Shown here: positions 44,786 through 56,304 of the stretch, one piece after another
Numbering within the stretch: position 1 is the stretch's first letter
Layout: every line of letters begins with the position of its first letter
Origin: an uncultured Schlesneria sp.
GTDB lineage: Bacteria; Planctomycetota; Planctomycetia; Planctomycetales; Planctomycetaceae
NCBI GenBank assembly: GCA_903871875.1
Contig: CAIQIR010000096.1
Location: forward strand, 70,185 to 134,184
DNA length: 64,000 nt
Direction of reading: 5' to 3'
Position numbers and translations under genes: made by a program
The notes under the pieces: generated by a model
Database searches by the model: none
The model's input: the letters and a program-made list of their open reading frames with translations, nothing else
What the model was told of the DNA's origin: nothing

Positions 44786-45331
44786 ATGAAACGGGCATTG
44801 CTGGTCATTGACGTTCAGAATGAATATTTCACCGGGGCTTTGCCCATCACTCATCCCGTGGGGCATCTCGAAACGATCCTGAACACCATGGATCAGGCGG
44901 CGCGAAAAAAGGTGCCGACGGTTGTCGTGCGACATCATCAGCTGCAAAGCGACTCGCCCATTTTCCGGCAGGGATCAGCCGAATGGGAATTGCATCCGGA
45001 AGTTGCCAAGCGTCCCGCCGATCTGCTGCTGGATAAGACGTTGCCCGGAAGTTTCACCGGCACCGGACTGGAATCGTGGTTGAAGTCGGGCGGAATTGAT
45101 ACGGTCACGATTTGTGGCTACATGACCCACATGTGTTGCGATACCACGGCGCGGCAGGCGATGCATCTAGGCTACAAGGTCGAATTTCTCTCCGATGCGA
45201 CGGGGACTCTTCCTGTTTCCAATTCCGCCGGTGCGGTCACGGCAGAAGAACTTCATCGATCGATCCTTTGTGCCCAACAAATGTTTATCAGCGAAGTCTT
45301 GAGTTCGGCTGCCTGGCTCGATCGAATCTAA
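44786..45331 (+). CDS. Isochorismatase-like cysteine hydrolase
   Basis: The 181-residue enzyme has the fold's three catalytic residues: Asp in 'ALLVIDVQNEYFTGALP' (residue 9), Lys in 'LLLDKTLPGSFTGTGLES', and Cys in 'VTICGYMTHMCCDTTARQA', with the cis-peptide 'GYMTHM' before it. It hydrolyses an amide, ester or vinyl-ether bond of a small molecule; members include nicotinamidases and N-carbamoyl hydrolases, and the substrate cannot be told. The start at 44786 is fixed by the conserved N-terminus. It leads a run of same-strand genes (TIM-barrel isomerase, UbiA), with gaps of 84 and 61 bp, that may be one transcript. Confidence 0.9.
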   Translation: MKRALLVIDVQNEYFTGALPITHPVGHLETILNTMDQAARKKVPTVVVRHHQLQSDSPIFRQGSAEWELHPEVAKRPADLLLDKTLPGSFTGTGLESWLKSGGIDTVTICGYMTHMCCDTTARQAMHLGYKVEFLSDATGTLPVSNSAGAVTAEELHRSILCAQQMFISEVLSSAAWLDRI

Positions 45332-45415
45332 GTCGCTATTCGCTCTGCCGGAAGAAATCGACCGAGCGGCTACCCTGTTTGTCTGCCTGTATTTTCTCGA
45401 TGTTCAGGGATTTTC

Positions 45416-46240
45416 ATGACGCGTTCTGCTGTGACTGTCAGTCTGGTGGCCGAATCCAAGGGGGGGCCATTTGTGTTCTGGGACGATCTGCCCGCTGCTT
45501 GCCGTCAGGCCCAGGAATTGGGATTTGATGCCATCGAACTGTTCGCTCCCGGGCCGGACGCGGTGTCGGCCGCTGAATTGACTTCGCTGCTGAAGTCGCA
45601 TGGACTGCGCCTGGCCGCGGTCGGGACAGGCGCGGGTTGGGTGAAGCACAAGTTGACACTCACCAGTCCCGATGCCGCCGTCCGCGGAAAGGCCGCGGAT
45701 TTTATTCGGTCGATGATCGATTTTGGCGGCCCGCATGGCGCCCCGGCGATCATTGGTTCCATGCAGGGGCGATGGGGTGATGGCGTCTCGAAAGATCAGG
45801 CGATCTGCTGGCTTCGCGACGCATTGAATGAGCTGGGCGAACATGCTCGTCAATTTCAGGTGCCGTTGATTTACGAGCCACTGAATCGTTACGAGACCAA
45901 TCTGGTGAATACCGTCGCGGCCGGCGTGGAATTGATGACGTCTTTACGGACGGACAACGCTCGGTTGCTGGCCGATCTGTTTCATATGAATATCGAAGAG
46001 GTGGATCTGGCGGCGGCCTTGAAGGCCGGAGGGAAGTGGATTGGTCATATTCACTTCGTCGATTCGAATCGACGACCGGCGGGTTGCGGCCATCTGAACT
46101 ACGCGCCGCTGATTGCGGCACTTCAGCAGATCGGCTATTCCGGCTATTTGTCGGCGGAAGCGTTGGCGTGGCCCGATCCGCTCGCCGCGGCGCAGCAAAC
46201 GATTCGCGAGTATCGACGCCTGACGGGGGCGGTCGCGTAA
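45416..46240 (+). CDS. Sugar phosphate isomerase/epimerase, hydroxypyruvate-isomerase-like
   Basis: A 274-residue xylose-isomerase-like TIM barrel. Conserved metal ligands are visible in 'VPLIYEPLNRYETNLVNTV' (Glu), 'RLLADLFHMNIEEVDL' (Asp/His), 'WIGHIHFVDSNRRPAGCGHL' (His, Asp) and 'GYLSAEALAWPDP' (Glu), the layout of hydroxypyruvate isomerase and related ketose epimerases. It interconverts a hydroxy-keto acid or free ketose with bound divalent metal in the cytoplasm. It follows the cysteine hydrolase and precedes UbiA on the same strand. The substrate is uncertain; planctomycetes have many paralogues. Confidence 0.85.
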   Translation: MTRSAVTVSLVAESKGGPFVFWDDLPAACRQAQELGFDAIELFAPGPDAVSAAELTSLLKSHGLRLAAVGTGAGWVKHKLTLTSPDAAVRGKAADFIRSMIDFGGPHGAPAIIGSMQGRWGDGVSKDQAICWLRDALNELGEHARQFQVPLIYEPLNRYETNLVNTVAAGVELMTSLRTDNARLLADLFHMNIEEVDLAAALKAGGKWIGHIHFVDSNRRPAGCGHLNYAPLIAALQQIGYSGYLSAEALAWPDPLAAAQQTIREYRRLTGAVA

Positions 46241-46301
46241 GCTTCGTAAAAGAGAAACTGTCGAAGTTGGTTTTGTTGTTTCGTCGGTCGTACGGACTGC
46301 C

Positions 46302-47192
46302 ATGTTTTCAAAAATTCGCCAGCTGCTGGAAATGATCCGATTCACTCATACGGTGTTCGCGTTGCCTTTCGCTTTGTTGTCGGCGGCGATGGCCTGGCAG
46401 CATCCTGATAGTCCGTTCTCGTGGACACAGTTGGTCGGGATTGTGGTCTGCATGGTGTGTGCCCGGTCGGCGGCGATGGCCTTTAATCGCATCGTTGATC
46501 GGCAAATCGATGCTCAAAACCCGCGGACCGAAAAACGGCATCTCCCCGCGGGATTGCTCAGCCTGCCCACAGTGATCGCATTCACACTTGTCAGTTCCGT
46601 GGGATTCGTGGCGGCGACACTGATCTTTCTGCCGAATCCCTGGCCGCTGCGTCTGTCCGTGCCGGTGCTGCTGTTTTTGTGTGGGTATTCGTATGCCAAA
46701 CGCTTCACGATCTGGTGTCACTATTGGCTATCGGCCGCATTGATGTTGTCGCCGCTGGCGACATGGATTGCGATTCGTGGCGAAGTGGCCCTCGCGCCGA
46801 CCCTGTTATCGGCCGTGATTTTTTTCTGGGTGGGCGGGTTCGACATTCTGTATGCCTGTCAGGATGCGGTCTTTGATCGGTCACGTCAGCTGTTCAGCAT
46901 CCCGGCCCGCTGGGGCATTCCCGTCGCCTTACGAGTCGCCTTGATCAGTCATTTGATGACGATCGCTTCGTTGTTTGCGCTCTGGCACTTCGCCGGATTG
47001 GGCCCCGTGTTCTTGTTGGGATGCCTGGCCGTCGCGGGGTTATTGCTGTACGAACATTGGCTGGTCACGCCCGCGGATCTCACGAAAGTCAATGTGGCCT
47101 TCTTTCATGTGAATGCGGTCGTCAGTCTCGGCCTCTTGGCTGTGGGACTGGCCGACATTTGGTTGTCGAAGTTCGTCGGCGACGGTCACTGA
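46302..47192 (+). CDS. UbiA-family polyprenyltransferase (probably MqnP-like)
   Basis: A 296-residue integral membrane enzyme with about eight helices. The two aspartate-rich motifs are 'AFNRIVDRQIDAQNPRTEKR' (N-x3-D-x3-D) and 'GGFDILYACQDAVFDRSRQL' (D-x6-D-x3-D), which bind the prenyl diphosphate through Mg2+. It attaches a polyprenyl chain to an aromatic acceptor. The short, RTxxRxLPAG-containing form ('PRTEKRHLPAGLLS') is like the 4-hydroxybenzoate/futalosine-pathway enzymes used for menaquinone by planctomycetes, but no other quinone gene is nearby to prove it. Its last 7 bases overlap the convergent RidA gene. Confidence 0.88.
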   Translation: MFSKIRQLLEMIRFTHTVFALPFALLSAAMAWQHPDSPFSWTQLVGIVVCMVCARSAAMAFNRIVDRQIDAQNPRTEKRHLPAGLLSLPTVIAFTLVSSVGFVAATLIFLPNPWPLRLSVPVLLFLCGYSYAKRFTIWCHYWLSAALMLSPLATWIAIRGEVALAPTLLSAVIFFWVGGFDILYACQDAVFDRSRQLFSIPARWGIPVALRVALISHLMTIASLFALWHFAGLGPVFLLGCLAVAGLLLYEHWLVTPADLTKVNVAFFHVNAVVSLGLLAVGLADIWLSKFVGDGH

Positions 47193-47536
47193 TTGGCGGC
47201 GGCTGTGATGACCATTTCCACGCGATATCCCGGCGACAATCCCGCCTGGACGCAAGCCCTTGACGGGGCATGTCCTTCCGGCACCCAACTGTCCCACAAT
47301 TCGTTCAGGATCGGGCCGTCTTTCAGGTCCGTCAGATAGATTAAGACCTGTAGTAATCGTGTACGATCGGCACCAAAGACGGCTAGTCGAGCGTCGATTT
47401 GAGTGAGGATTTGGACGATTTGGCCGCGAATGTCCGCTTTTGGATCGTCGGCCACCTCGACAAAGTGGGCCGTTCCGCCGTGAATCACGATATCGGACCA
47501 GCGGCGAGTGACTCCGATTCTCTGAATGTCAGTCAT
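47186..47536 (-). CDS. RidA (YjgF/YER057c/UK114) family protein
   Basis: The 116-residue protein keeps the Rid fold order: 'RRWSDIVIHGGTAHFVEVA', 'IRGQIVQILTQIDARLAVFG', 'LLQVLIYLTDLKDGPILNEL', 'APSRACVQAGLSPGYRVEMV'. The arginine in 'PSRACV' corresponds to the residue that binds imine intermediates in active RidA enamine/imine deaminases. It likely removes reactive enamines from PLP chemistry. The start at 47536 follows an AAAGGG-containing leader; the longer frame to 47677 is not conserved. It is convergent with ubiA (7-bp overlap) and stands alone. Confidence 0.88.
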   Translation of the reverse strand: MTDIQRIGVTRRWSDIVIHGGTAHFVEVADDPKADIRGQIVQILTQIDARLAVFGADRTRLLQVLIYLTDLKDGPILNELWDSWVPEGHAPSRACVQAGLSPGYRVEMVITAAANQ

Positions 47537-47666
47537 TTTTCCATCCCTTTTGAAGTCACACCACCGCTGCAGACGACGTATAATCAGCTGACGTTGCCGC
47601 TTGCCGTTCAGGTTGACGGTGGGGGTGACTTTGACAGGAACAGGCTTTTTCCTCAAGGCGGCGAGC

Positions 47667-48638
47667 ATGCCGATCACATCGGTTCAATCCAATGATGCGA
47701 TGGGAGAAGAATCGCCCCTGGAAGTCGATCCTTCGGTGCCTGTCCCTCCTTGGCTTGTTGCCCATCGCGAACGTCAGGCCAAGGCTGCTGCGGAAAGACC
47801 GCGTTCGCCCGCGGAACCAGAACCTTCGGTTCCACCGAAGGTCTCGCCTGCGGCGGCTCGAACAAAGCCCAAGCTGAAACTGGACCTGCCTGCGATCGTT
47901 GAGGCGACAAAACCCGCGGACGAGGCGGATGACGATCGGCATTGGTTGGTTCGATGGATCTCGCGTCACAGTACGATCAGCATCCTGGTCTCATTAGCCG
48001 TGCATGCCGTGGTGCTGGCGACGCTGGCCTTTATTTACATCTCGCAGGTGACCTTCCAGGATACGATTAATCTTTGGGGTGTCGTGGGTGAAAACGAAGA
48101 GGTCGGCAGTGAGATGGTCATTGATACCGCGCTGCCGATCGATGCGGGCGAGTCGGCACCACTGCAGATGACGGATGTTTCGAAGTCGCTCGAATCCATG
48201 GGGTCGGGAAGTAGCGTTCCCGAAATGGTGCGCGTAGGGATGGGCGGGAAGGGTTCTGGAGGGGGCGAAGGCGGCAACGGGACGTCGATGGGAGTGCCCA
48301 GTCTGAAGATCCCCGGGCATGCCCAAACAAAGGGCAGCTTTAGTGCCTGGACCGATCCTCGCGATCCGAAACCGAACGAGAACTATTCGATTGTGATTCA
48401 GATGCGCTTGCCGACGAACGTGAAGAAATTCCGTGGGTCTGATTTGTCAGGGTTGGTCACTGGCACAGATCGCTATCGACAAGAAATTCGCTTCAAATCG
48501 ACAGATCAATTTCCCGTGGAAAATGGCGTGGTCGAACTGCGGATTGTTGTCCCGGGCGGTGCCCTGCGCGTCCGCGATACGATTCGAATCGAATCAAAAC
48601 TGCTGCGTGAAAAGCAGACCTTCGAAATCGAGTTCTAA
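47667..48638 (+). CDS. Single-pass membrane protein with Pro-rich N-terminus, unknown
   Basis: The 323-residue product starts at 47667 (AAGG about 9 bases upstream). The first ~95 residues are Pro/Ala/Glu/Lys-rich and presumably disordered in the cytoplasm. One transmembrane helix follows ('ISILVSLAVHAVVLATLAFI'). Then comes a linker with Gly-Ser stretches ('MGGKGSGGGEGGNGTSMG') and a beta-rich ~100-residue end ('NYSIVIQMRLPTNVKKFRG', 'IVVPGGALRVRDTIRIESKL'). The layout is like TonB or a scaffold spanning the periplasm, but no TonB box partner or known domain is seen. The frame upstream of the start overlaps the RidA leader region and is not used. Function unknown. Confidence 0.8.
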   Translation: MPITSVQSNDAMGEESPLEVDPSVPVPPWLVAHRERQAKAAAERPRSPAEPEPSVPPKVSPAAARTKPKLKLDLPAIVEATKPADEADDDRHWLVRWISRHSTISILVSLAVHAVVLATLAFIYISQVTFQDTINLWGVVGENEEVGSEMVIDTALPIDAGESAPLQMTDVSKSLESMGSGSSVPEMVRVGMGGKGSGGGEGGNGTSMGVPSLKIPGHAQTKGSFSAWTDPRDPKPNENYSIVIQMRLPTNVKKFRGSDLSGLVTGTDRYRQEIRFKSTDQFPVENGVVELRIVVPGGALRVRDTIRIESKLLREKQTFEIEF

Positions 48639-48755
48639 GCGAAGTCTCGCTGCGGAGAACTTTGATGCGACGCCAGTTAACCGAGCCCGTTGTTCAGCGG
48701 TCGTCCGCAACGCGACTCGATGGACTGGCGACAATTCGCCCGGACGGCGATCCCA

Positions 48756-50006
48756 CTATTTGCTGCCAATGCAATAAAGATGAGTGTCGGTGCGAAGCAG
48801 AATGTGCCCGTTGACAAAGACCGGTGTGGCCACTGTCTGGGTGCCATCCAGTTCGTTCTCGGCCAGGATTTTGAACTGGTCCCCCTGAGCCAGAACAAAG
48901 GTCTTACCATCTTCCCGGGTAAGATAAATCTTGCCGTCGGCCAGGATGGGTGACGAACTGAATCCGTGACGATTTTTTTCCATGTGACCAGACCACAGCT
49001 TCTTGCCGGACGTGATTTCGACGCAGGTCAATACGCCTTTATCACTGAGGATATAGGTTTTTCCATTGGCCGCGGCCGGTGTGGGAACATCCGAGCCATC
49101 GCCCTGCTGACGCCAGATCACGTGCGATTTGGTGACATCGCCCTGACCACCCAGCTTGATGGCCGTGACCGATTCACCCCGTCCATAGGGAGCCACCACA
49201 ATCCCATCGAGGACCGCAGGTGAGGCGATCGATCGAAAGTATTTGTGCCGTGTTGGATTCAAGCCTCCGACGCGCCAAATTTCTTCACCCGTGTCGGCGC
49301 GATGAGCCGTGACATGATCGGCACCCAAGACGATCAGCATCTCTTGGCCCTGATAAGTCAGGACCACGGGCGTGGAGTAACTTTGCGCGGCCTCTTCCGG
49401 CGCATCGAGGTTTCGATCGACCTTCCAAGTGACATTTCCGGTCGCTTTGTTGAACGCTGCCAGATAGGAACCGCCCGTTTGCATCACGGCGATCACACAA
49501 TCATTTTGAGTGAGAACGGGCGAGGTACCCAAGTCCCACCACAACGTATCTTCGCCGAATTTTTCCTGCAGATTGATTTTCCAGAGACTTTTACCGGCGA
49601 AATCCAGGGCCGCCAGATCGCCGCTCTTGAAGTAGGCGAAGACCAATTGACCGTCGGTGACGCACGAGGAATTCGAGCCCGAGGCTTTTTTGTTCTTGCC
49701 CGGTTTTTCCGTACCGATCTTCTGGTGCCAGCGTTCGGTGCCTTGCAGATCGTAGTCCAAGACGGCGTTGGCGCCCTCCATGCCGCAGGTCAGGAATACA
49801 TGATCGCCCCAGACAACGGGCGTGGATGATCCGCGTCCAGGAAGTTTCACTTTCCAAGCGACGTTTCGACTTTCATTCCATTCGGTGGGGTAGCCTGTGC
49901 CTTCGGCGACACCGTTCAGGCTGGGGCCGCGCCAGTTGGCCCAATTACCCGCCCACACTGGCAAGGACAGAGCCAGAATGCAGCATACGGTGGCAATCAA
50001 TCGCAT
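48756..50006 (-). CDS. Secreted PQQ-like beta-propeller protein
   Basis: The 416-residue product has a Sec signal peptide ('LIATVCCILALSLPVWA') and then 'NWANWRGPSLNGVAEGTGYP', the N-terminal phrase of the outer-membrane-assembly-BamB-like/PQQ_2 proteins that planctomycetes have in large numbers. Repeated blades with W-docking motifs follow ('FAGKSLWKINLQEKFG', 'KATGNVTWKVDRN', 'ADTGEEIWRVGG', 'ITSGKKLWSGHMEKN'). No PQQ-binding catalytic residues are identified, so a structural or binding role is as likely as a dehydrogenase. The start at 50006 is chosen because AAGGA lies 7 bases upstream; ATG 50015 is adjacent. It is divergent from the FMN oxidase gene. Confidence 0.88.
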   Translation of the reverse strand: MRLIATVCCILALSLPVWAGNWANWRGPSLNGVAEGTGYPTEWNESRNVAWKVKLPGRGSSTPVVWGDHVFLTCGMEGANAVLDYDLQGTERWHQKIGTEKPGKNKKASGSNSSCVTDGQLVFAYFKSGDLAALDFAGKSLWKINLQEKFGEDTLWWDLGTSPVLTQNDCVIAVMQTGGSYLAAFNKATGNVTWKVDRNLDAPEEAAQSYSTPVVLTYQGQEMLIVLGADHVTAHRADTGEEIWRVGGLNPTRHKYFRSIASPAVLDGIVVAPYGRGESVTAIKLGGQGDVTKSHVIWRQQGDGSDVPTPAAANGKTYILSDKGVLTCVEITSGKKLWSGHMEKNRHGFSSSPILADGKIYLTREDGKTFVLAQGDQFKILAENELDGTQTVATPVFVNGHILLRTDTHLYCIGSK

Positions 50007-50362
50007 CGGGGACATCCTTCTCTCGTTCGGCCGCAATGGAAATCAGATCAACGTTTTCGCTCGTGAGGCACGAGGCGATCTGGCGTTGCCGTCTTCAGTG
50101 ATCGTCTTGGCCGAATATACCGGCAATCGAATTCGATTGGCAACACGCGGAATTTCACCCTGATGAGAATGGCAGTATTCCCAGAACATCGTATTCTGAA
50201 GCGATATTCGTTTGTGCAACATCAGATCTTTCCCCGAGGTGCCTTTCGGAACGACGACGGACCGTGTGAGCATTTCTGACAGGGGCCGCGTGTTCGTGGT
50301 CAGATCGAGATCAGGCCGCTTGAATCGCAATGAGGTCGCAGGCTGCTGAGGAGAAGATTGAG
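50007..50362. other. Divergent promoter region
   Basis: The 356-bp gap between the PQQ-propeller gene (minus) and the FMN oxidase gene (plus) should hold both promoters. No convincing hexamer pair or operator is singled out, and no gene is supported. Confidence 0.4.
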
Positions 50363-51526
50363 ATGAAGACGTTCGGCGAATTTGAGAATGAGATCTATTT
50401 TGACGGGCTGCGAGGCGTGCTTCCCAAACTGCCCGTCGATATGGCTTCACTCGAGAAGAAGGCGATTGCCGCCTGGCCGGACTCGATCGTGTCTTATGTC
50501 CAAGGTGGTTGCGGTGACGAGCGGACACAGGACGTGAATGTGACCGCATTTGAAAAATGGGGATTGATTCCGCGGATGATGGTCGATGCCCGCCAGCGGG
50601 ATCTGTCGATCGAGCTGTTTGGCATGAAGTTCCTCACACCGATCTTTCTGTGTCCCGTCGGCGTCTTGGGGATTTGTGCTCAGGACGGACATGGCGATCT
50701 GGCGACCGCGCGGGCCGCTGCCAAGACGGGTGTGCCGATGGTCGCGTCGACATTGTCGGTGGATCCGATCGAAGCGGTCGCGGCGGAATTCGGCGACGTT
50801 CCCGGCTTTTTCCAACTGTACACTCCCAATGATCGCGAGTTCGCGGAAAGTTTGGTGCGTCGCGCCGAGGCGGCGGGGTGCAAAGCGATTGTTGTCACGC
50901 TGGATACCTGGGTGGCGGGCTGGCGGCCCCGGGATTTGAATCAGTCCAACTTTCCACAACTGCGGGGACATTGCCTGGCCAATTATTTCTCCGATCCCGT
51001 TTTTCGGTCACGTCTTCCCAAGCCTCCGGAAGAGGATCGGCAATCGGCCATTAATCGATTCTGCCAGGTCTTTGGTAGCTCACTTACCTGGGCGGACCTG
51101 CCTTGGCTACGCTCGCTGACCAAGCTGCCTTTGATCCTTAAGGGAATTTGCCATCCTGACGATGTTCGTCAGGCGATCGACGGCGGAGTCGATGGCATCT
51201 ATTGTTCGACTCATGGCGGCCGACAAGCCAACGGCGGGATCGCCTGTCTGGACATGCTACCCGCGGTGGTGAAGGCGGCGGGAAAAGTGCCGGTGTTATT
51301 CGATTCGGGCGTTCGATCCGGGGCGGACATCGTCAAAGCGCTGGCGCTGGGCGCGACGGCGGTCGGCATCGGCCGTCCCTATACCTGGGGTCTGGCACTT
51401 GATGGAACAGACGGCATCGTACATGTGCTGCGCTGTCTGCTGGCGGAAGCAGATCTGCTAATGGCCATTGACGGTTATCCCCGCCTGACCGACTTGAAGC
51501 CATCGGCATTAATGCGTGTCTCGTGA
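50363..51526 (+). CDS. FMN-dependent alpha-hydroxy-acid oxidase/dehydrogenase
   Basis: The 387-residue flavoenzyme starts at 50363 (GAGGAG 9 bases upstream). Its TIM barrel carries the family residues: 'FLTPIFLCPVGVLGICAQDG' and 'GVPMVASTLSVDP' near FMN, 'LPLILKGICHPDDVRQAID' with the lysine that stabilises N1 of FMN, 'YCSTHGGRQANGG' with the catalytic His and Arg, and 'VLFDSGVRSGADIVKALALG' then 'GIGRPYTWG' for phosphate binding. Related enzymes oxidise lactate, glycolate or mandelate to keto acids. It resembles lactate 2-monooxygenase-type members ('WGLIPRMMVDARQRDLSIEL'), but substrate and electron acceptor are not decidable. Its 3' end converges on the hybrid kinase gene, 38 bp apart. Confidence 0.9.
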   Translation: MKTFGEFENEIYFDGLRGVLPKLPVDMASLEKKAIAAWPDSIVSYVQGGCGDERTQDVNVTAFEKWGLIPRMMVDARQRDLSIELFGMKFLTPIFLCPVGVLGICAQDGHGDLATARAAAKTGVPMVASTLSVDPIEAVAAEFGDVPGFFQLYTPNDREFAESLVRRAEAAGCKAIVVTLDTWVAGWRPRDLNQSNFPQLRGHCLANYFSDPVFRSRLPKPPEEDRQSAINRFCQVFGSSLTWADLPWLRSLTKLPLILKGICHPDDVRQAIDGGVDGIYCSTHGGRQANGGIACLDMLPAVVKAAGKVPVLFDSGVRSGADIVKALALGATAVGIGRPYTWGLALDGTDGIVHVLRCLLAEADLLMAIDGYPRLTDLKPSALMRVS

Positions 51527-51564
51527 CGGAAGGTGCTGATCCGTCGTCGCCTTTCAGAAATCCG

Positions 51565-54330
<2,766 letters not shown>

Positions 54331-54652
54331 CGGGCAAAACTCCCGCCGAAGTCTGTTTTTTGCTGGTGGAAGTTGTTGGAACAAGTTCCCACGTGGTTAC
54401 CAGACGTCGGATGGCACTGCGGATTCTGCTCGGACGGCTGTCAGTTCAACGTGAATCAGGTGTCCAGTCCAATTCGTTGCAAAACTGATTCCAATAACGT
54501 CCATTCCGCAGCGGTTGTGATTTGTGAGCGGGGCTTTTGTCGCCGTCGGAAAGTTCAAGCTAGCAACGCGCCGTGATTCATTCAACGTCTTTTCGCCGCG
54601 TAGTCCAAACCGAAATCATCGAAGACCGGAATTACCGGATTGCCTTTGACCT
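54331..54652. other. Intergenic gap upstream of hybrid kinase
   Basis: The 322-bp gap between the caspase-like gene and the hybrid kinase gene, both on the minus strand, has no supported gene and no clear hairpin or operator. Confidence 0.4.
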
Positions 54653-55792
54653 TCATTCTTCGTGTAACCGAATCGAATCTGGCCCGATCCATTCGTCCGC
54701 CGACGCGCCGTAACCGTCATAGCGGACGAAATGCAGTCCGTACCAACCGTCCCTGACCGTGGCCGGATACCATTTCTGGTCCATTTCCCATTTCACCAAT
54801 ACCTTGTCACCCGCCGCAAACTGTGGCGGCTGATAAGGGCGTCGGCGATCGGGGCCAACCCATTCGTCCCATGACGAATCGAAGTTGACATAGTGCACTT
54901 TTCGTTTTTCCCCATCGGTTCCAATGGTTTTGGCCCGATACCACTTCCCGCGATATTCCACTTCGATTCGGGCGCCCAGTCGTGGGTTGGACGAGGGTTT
55001 GGCCGGCACAACGACCGTTCCGGCCGGAAATCCCTCGGTCGAAAAGAACATGGATTTTTGACCTTCGACGAAGGCCAGTTCCGACTCGCTGTGCTTGGCA
55101 ATTTCGGCCAAGGTGACGGTCCGGTCGGCGTCGAGATCGACGACCGATTCTCCGCGTAACCCCTGCAGCACGCCATCGCTGAAAGTCCAATGTCCGGTCG
55201 ACGAATTATGGGAATACGACGAAGTGAGAACCGCGTACGCAATTGGTGACTGATGATGCTTGCGAGCCTGATCATACAGCGCCCCGGAATGGCAACAGTC
55301 GGCCATCAGCAGCGCCTGCCGACCATGAAATCGTTCTTCGATCAGCGCGAAGATGTCGCGGACATTCCAGGCGTTAACGTGATTGGCCCCGGCATCGTAA
55401 TTGGCAAACCAGGTTTCGTCGGCGCCGCGATCACGACTGCCATGCCCGCAAAAATAGAACACCAGCAAATCGCCAGGTTGAGTTTGATCGAGCAGCCTGC
55501 CGAATTCCTGACTGATGCGAGTCCGTGTGGCATAGGCATCTTGCAGATAGACGATGCGATCTTTGGGTACGCCGGCCTGTTCGAAGAACTGGACCAGTTG
55601 TTCGTCGCGACGATTGATTTTGGCGGCTGGGAACGAATGGAACACTTCCGGGTGCTGCCATTCCAACAGCCCGACGACAAACGCCCAGGTCTTCGCGGGC
55701 TTCCAATGCGGACGCTCGTCCGCCAAAGCCGGCCGCATGGAAAGCAAAACCGATCCGACCAGACACCAGACGAATCTGCGGAACAGTTTCAT
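54653..55792 (-). CDS. Secreted caspase-like (C14) protein with tandem Tudor/Agenet-like repeats
   Basis: The 379-residue protein has a signal peptide ('FVWCLVGSVLLSMRPALA'; start 55792, GGAG 9 bases upstream). Residues 35-250 form a caspase-fold peptidase: 'KTWAFVVGLLEWQ', 'LLVFYFCGHGSRDRG' with catalytic His117, and 'ALLMADCCHSGALYD' with Cys166 or Cys167 as nucleophile. The C-terminus has two similar beta-barrel-like repeats, 274-320 ('VEYRGKWYRAKTI', 'DEWVGPDRRRPY') and 325-379 ('VKWEMDQKWYPATV', 'DEWIGPDSIR'), resembling Tudor/Agenet or chromo-barrel modules. Such metacaspase-like proteins are common in planctomycetes, and their substrates are unknown. The repeats may bind peptides or glycans. 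Confidence 0.85.
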   Translation of the reverse strand: MKLFRRFVWCLVGSVLLSMRPALADERPHWKPAKTWAFVVGLLEWQHPEVFHSFPAAKINRRDEQLVQFFEQAGVPKDRIVYLQDAYATRTRISQEFGRLLDQTQPGDLLVFYFCGHGSRDRGADETWFANYDAGANHVNAWNVRDIFALIEERFHGRQALLMADCCHSGALYDQARKHHQSPIAYAVLTSSYSHNSSTGHWTFSDGVLQGLRGESVVDLDADRTVTLAEIAKHSESELAFVEGQKSMFFSTEGFPAGTVVVPAKPSSNPRLGARIEVEYRGKWYRAKTIGTDGEKRKVHYVNFDSSWDEWVGPDRRRPYQPPQFAAGDKVLVKWEMDQKWYPATVRDGWYGLHFVRYDGYGASADEWIGPDSIRLHEE

Positions 55793-55931
55793 GTGGCAGG
55801 CTCCACGCGATGACAAAGTGCGAATCGGGCGGGGATTTTGTTGCGGATGACGGCTTAACGGTGGGGCGTGACAAGGCACCGCGTTGATGACCTCCGAATT
55901 TCAGGATCTTCTCTCTTAGCGAGCGGACGGC

Positions 55932-56159
55932 TCAGGGAGTTGGCTGTTTGATCGGTTGTTCGCCTTTTTCTCCTTTTTCTGGAGGACGGACCGACAAATC
56001 CAAAGTCATGATATAGACGCCTATTCCCACCAGCATCAGTACGAGTGCGATCCAGGTCTTCCAATCGCGATGGGCTCGCTGCCAGTACGGTTCCCCGAGA
56101 CTGTCTTTTTTGAGGTTTGTGTGTTCGTTGGGGGCATTCGGATGTTTCGAGTGCGTCAT
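55932..56159 (-). CDS. Small single-pass membrane protein
   Basis: A 75-residue protein with start at 56159 (AAGG about 11 bases upstream); ATG 56216 is in frame but without a ribosome-binding site. A polar N-terminus ('EPYWQRAHRDWKTW') leads to a single helix 'IALVLMLVGIGVYIMTLDLS' and a charged Pro-rich tail. The arrangement is typical of small planctomycete inner-membrane proteins of unknown function. It lies on the same strand between the aldolase and caspase-like genes, 145 bp downstream of the former. Confidence 0.65.
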   Translation of the reverse strand: MTHSKHPNAPNEHTNLKKDSLGEPYWQRAHRDWKTWIALVLMLVGIGVYIMTLDLSVRPPEKGEKGEQPIKQPTP

Positions 56160-56304
56160 CAGGTGTCTGCCTTGTTGTCCACGCGGTGTTGATCGTGTGG
56201 CGGTGTGATCGGTCATTTACGGGAATCGTCCGTCGCGACAAATGCTGTTCGCAACGGAGCTCGGCACGAACCAGCCGGCAGGTTGTCGTCTCAAATCAGT
56301 CCAT

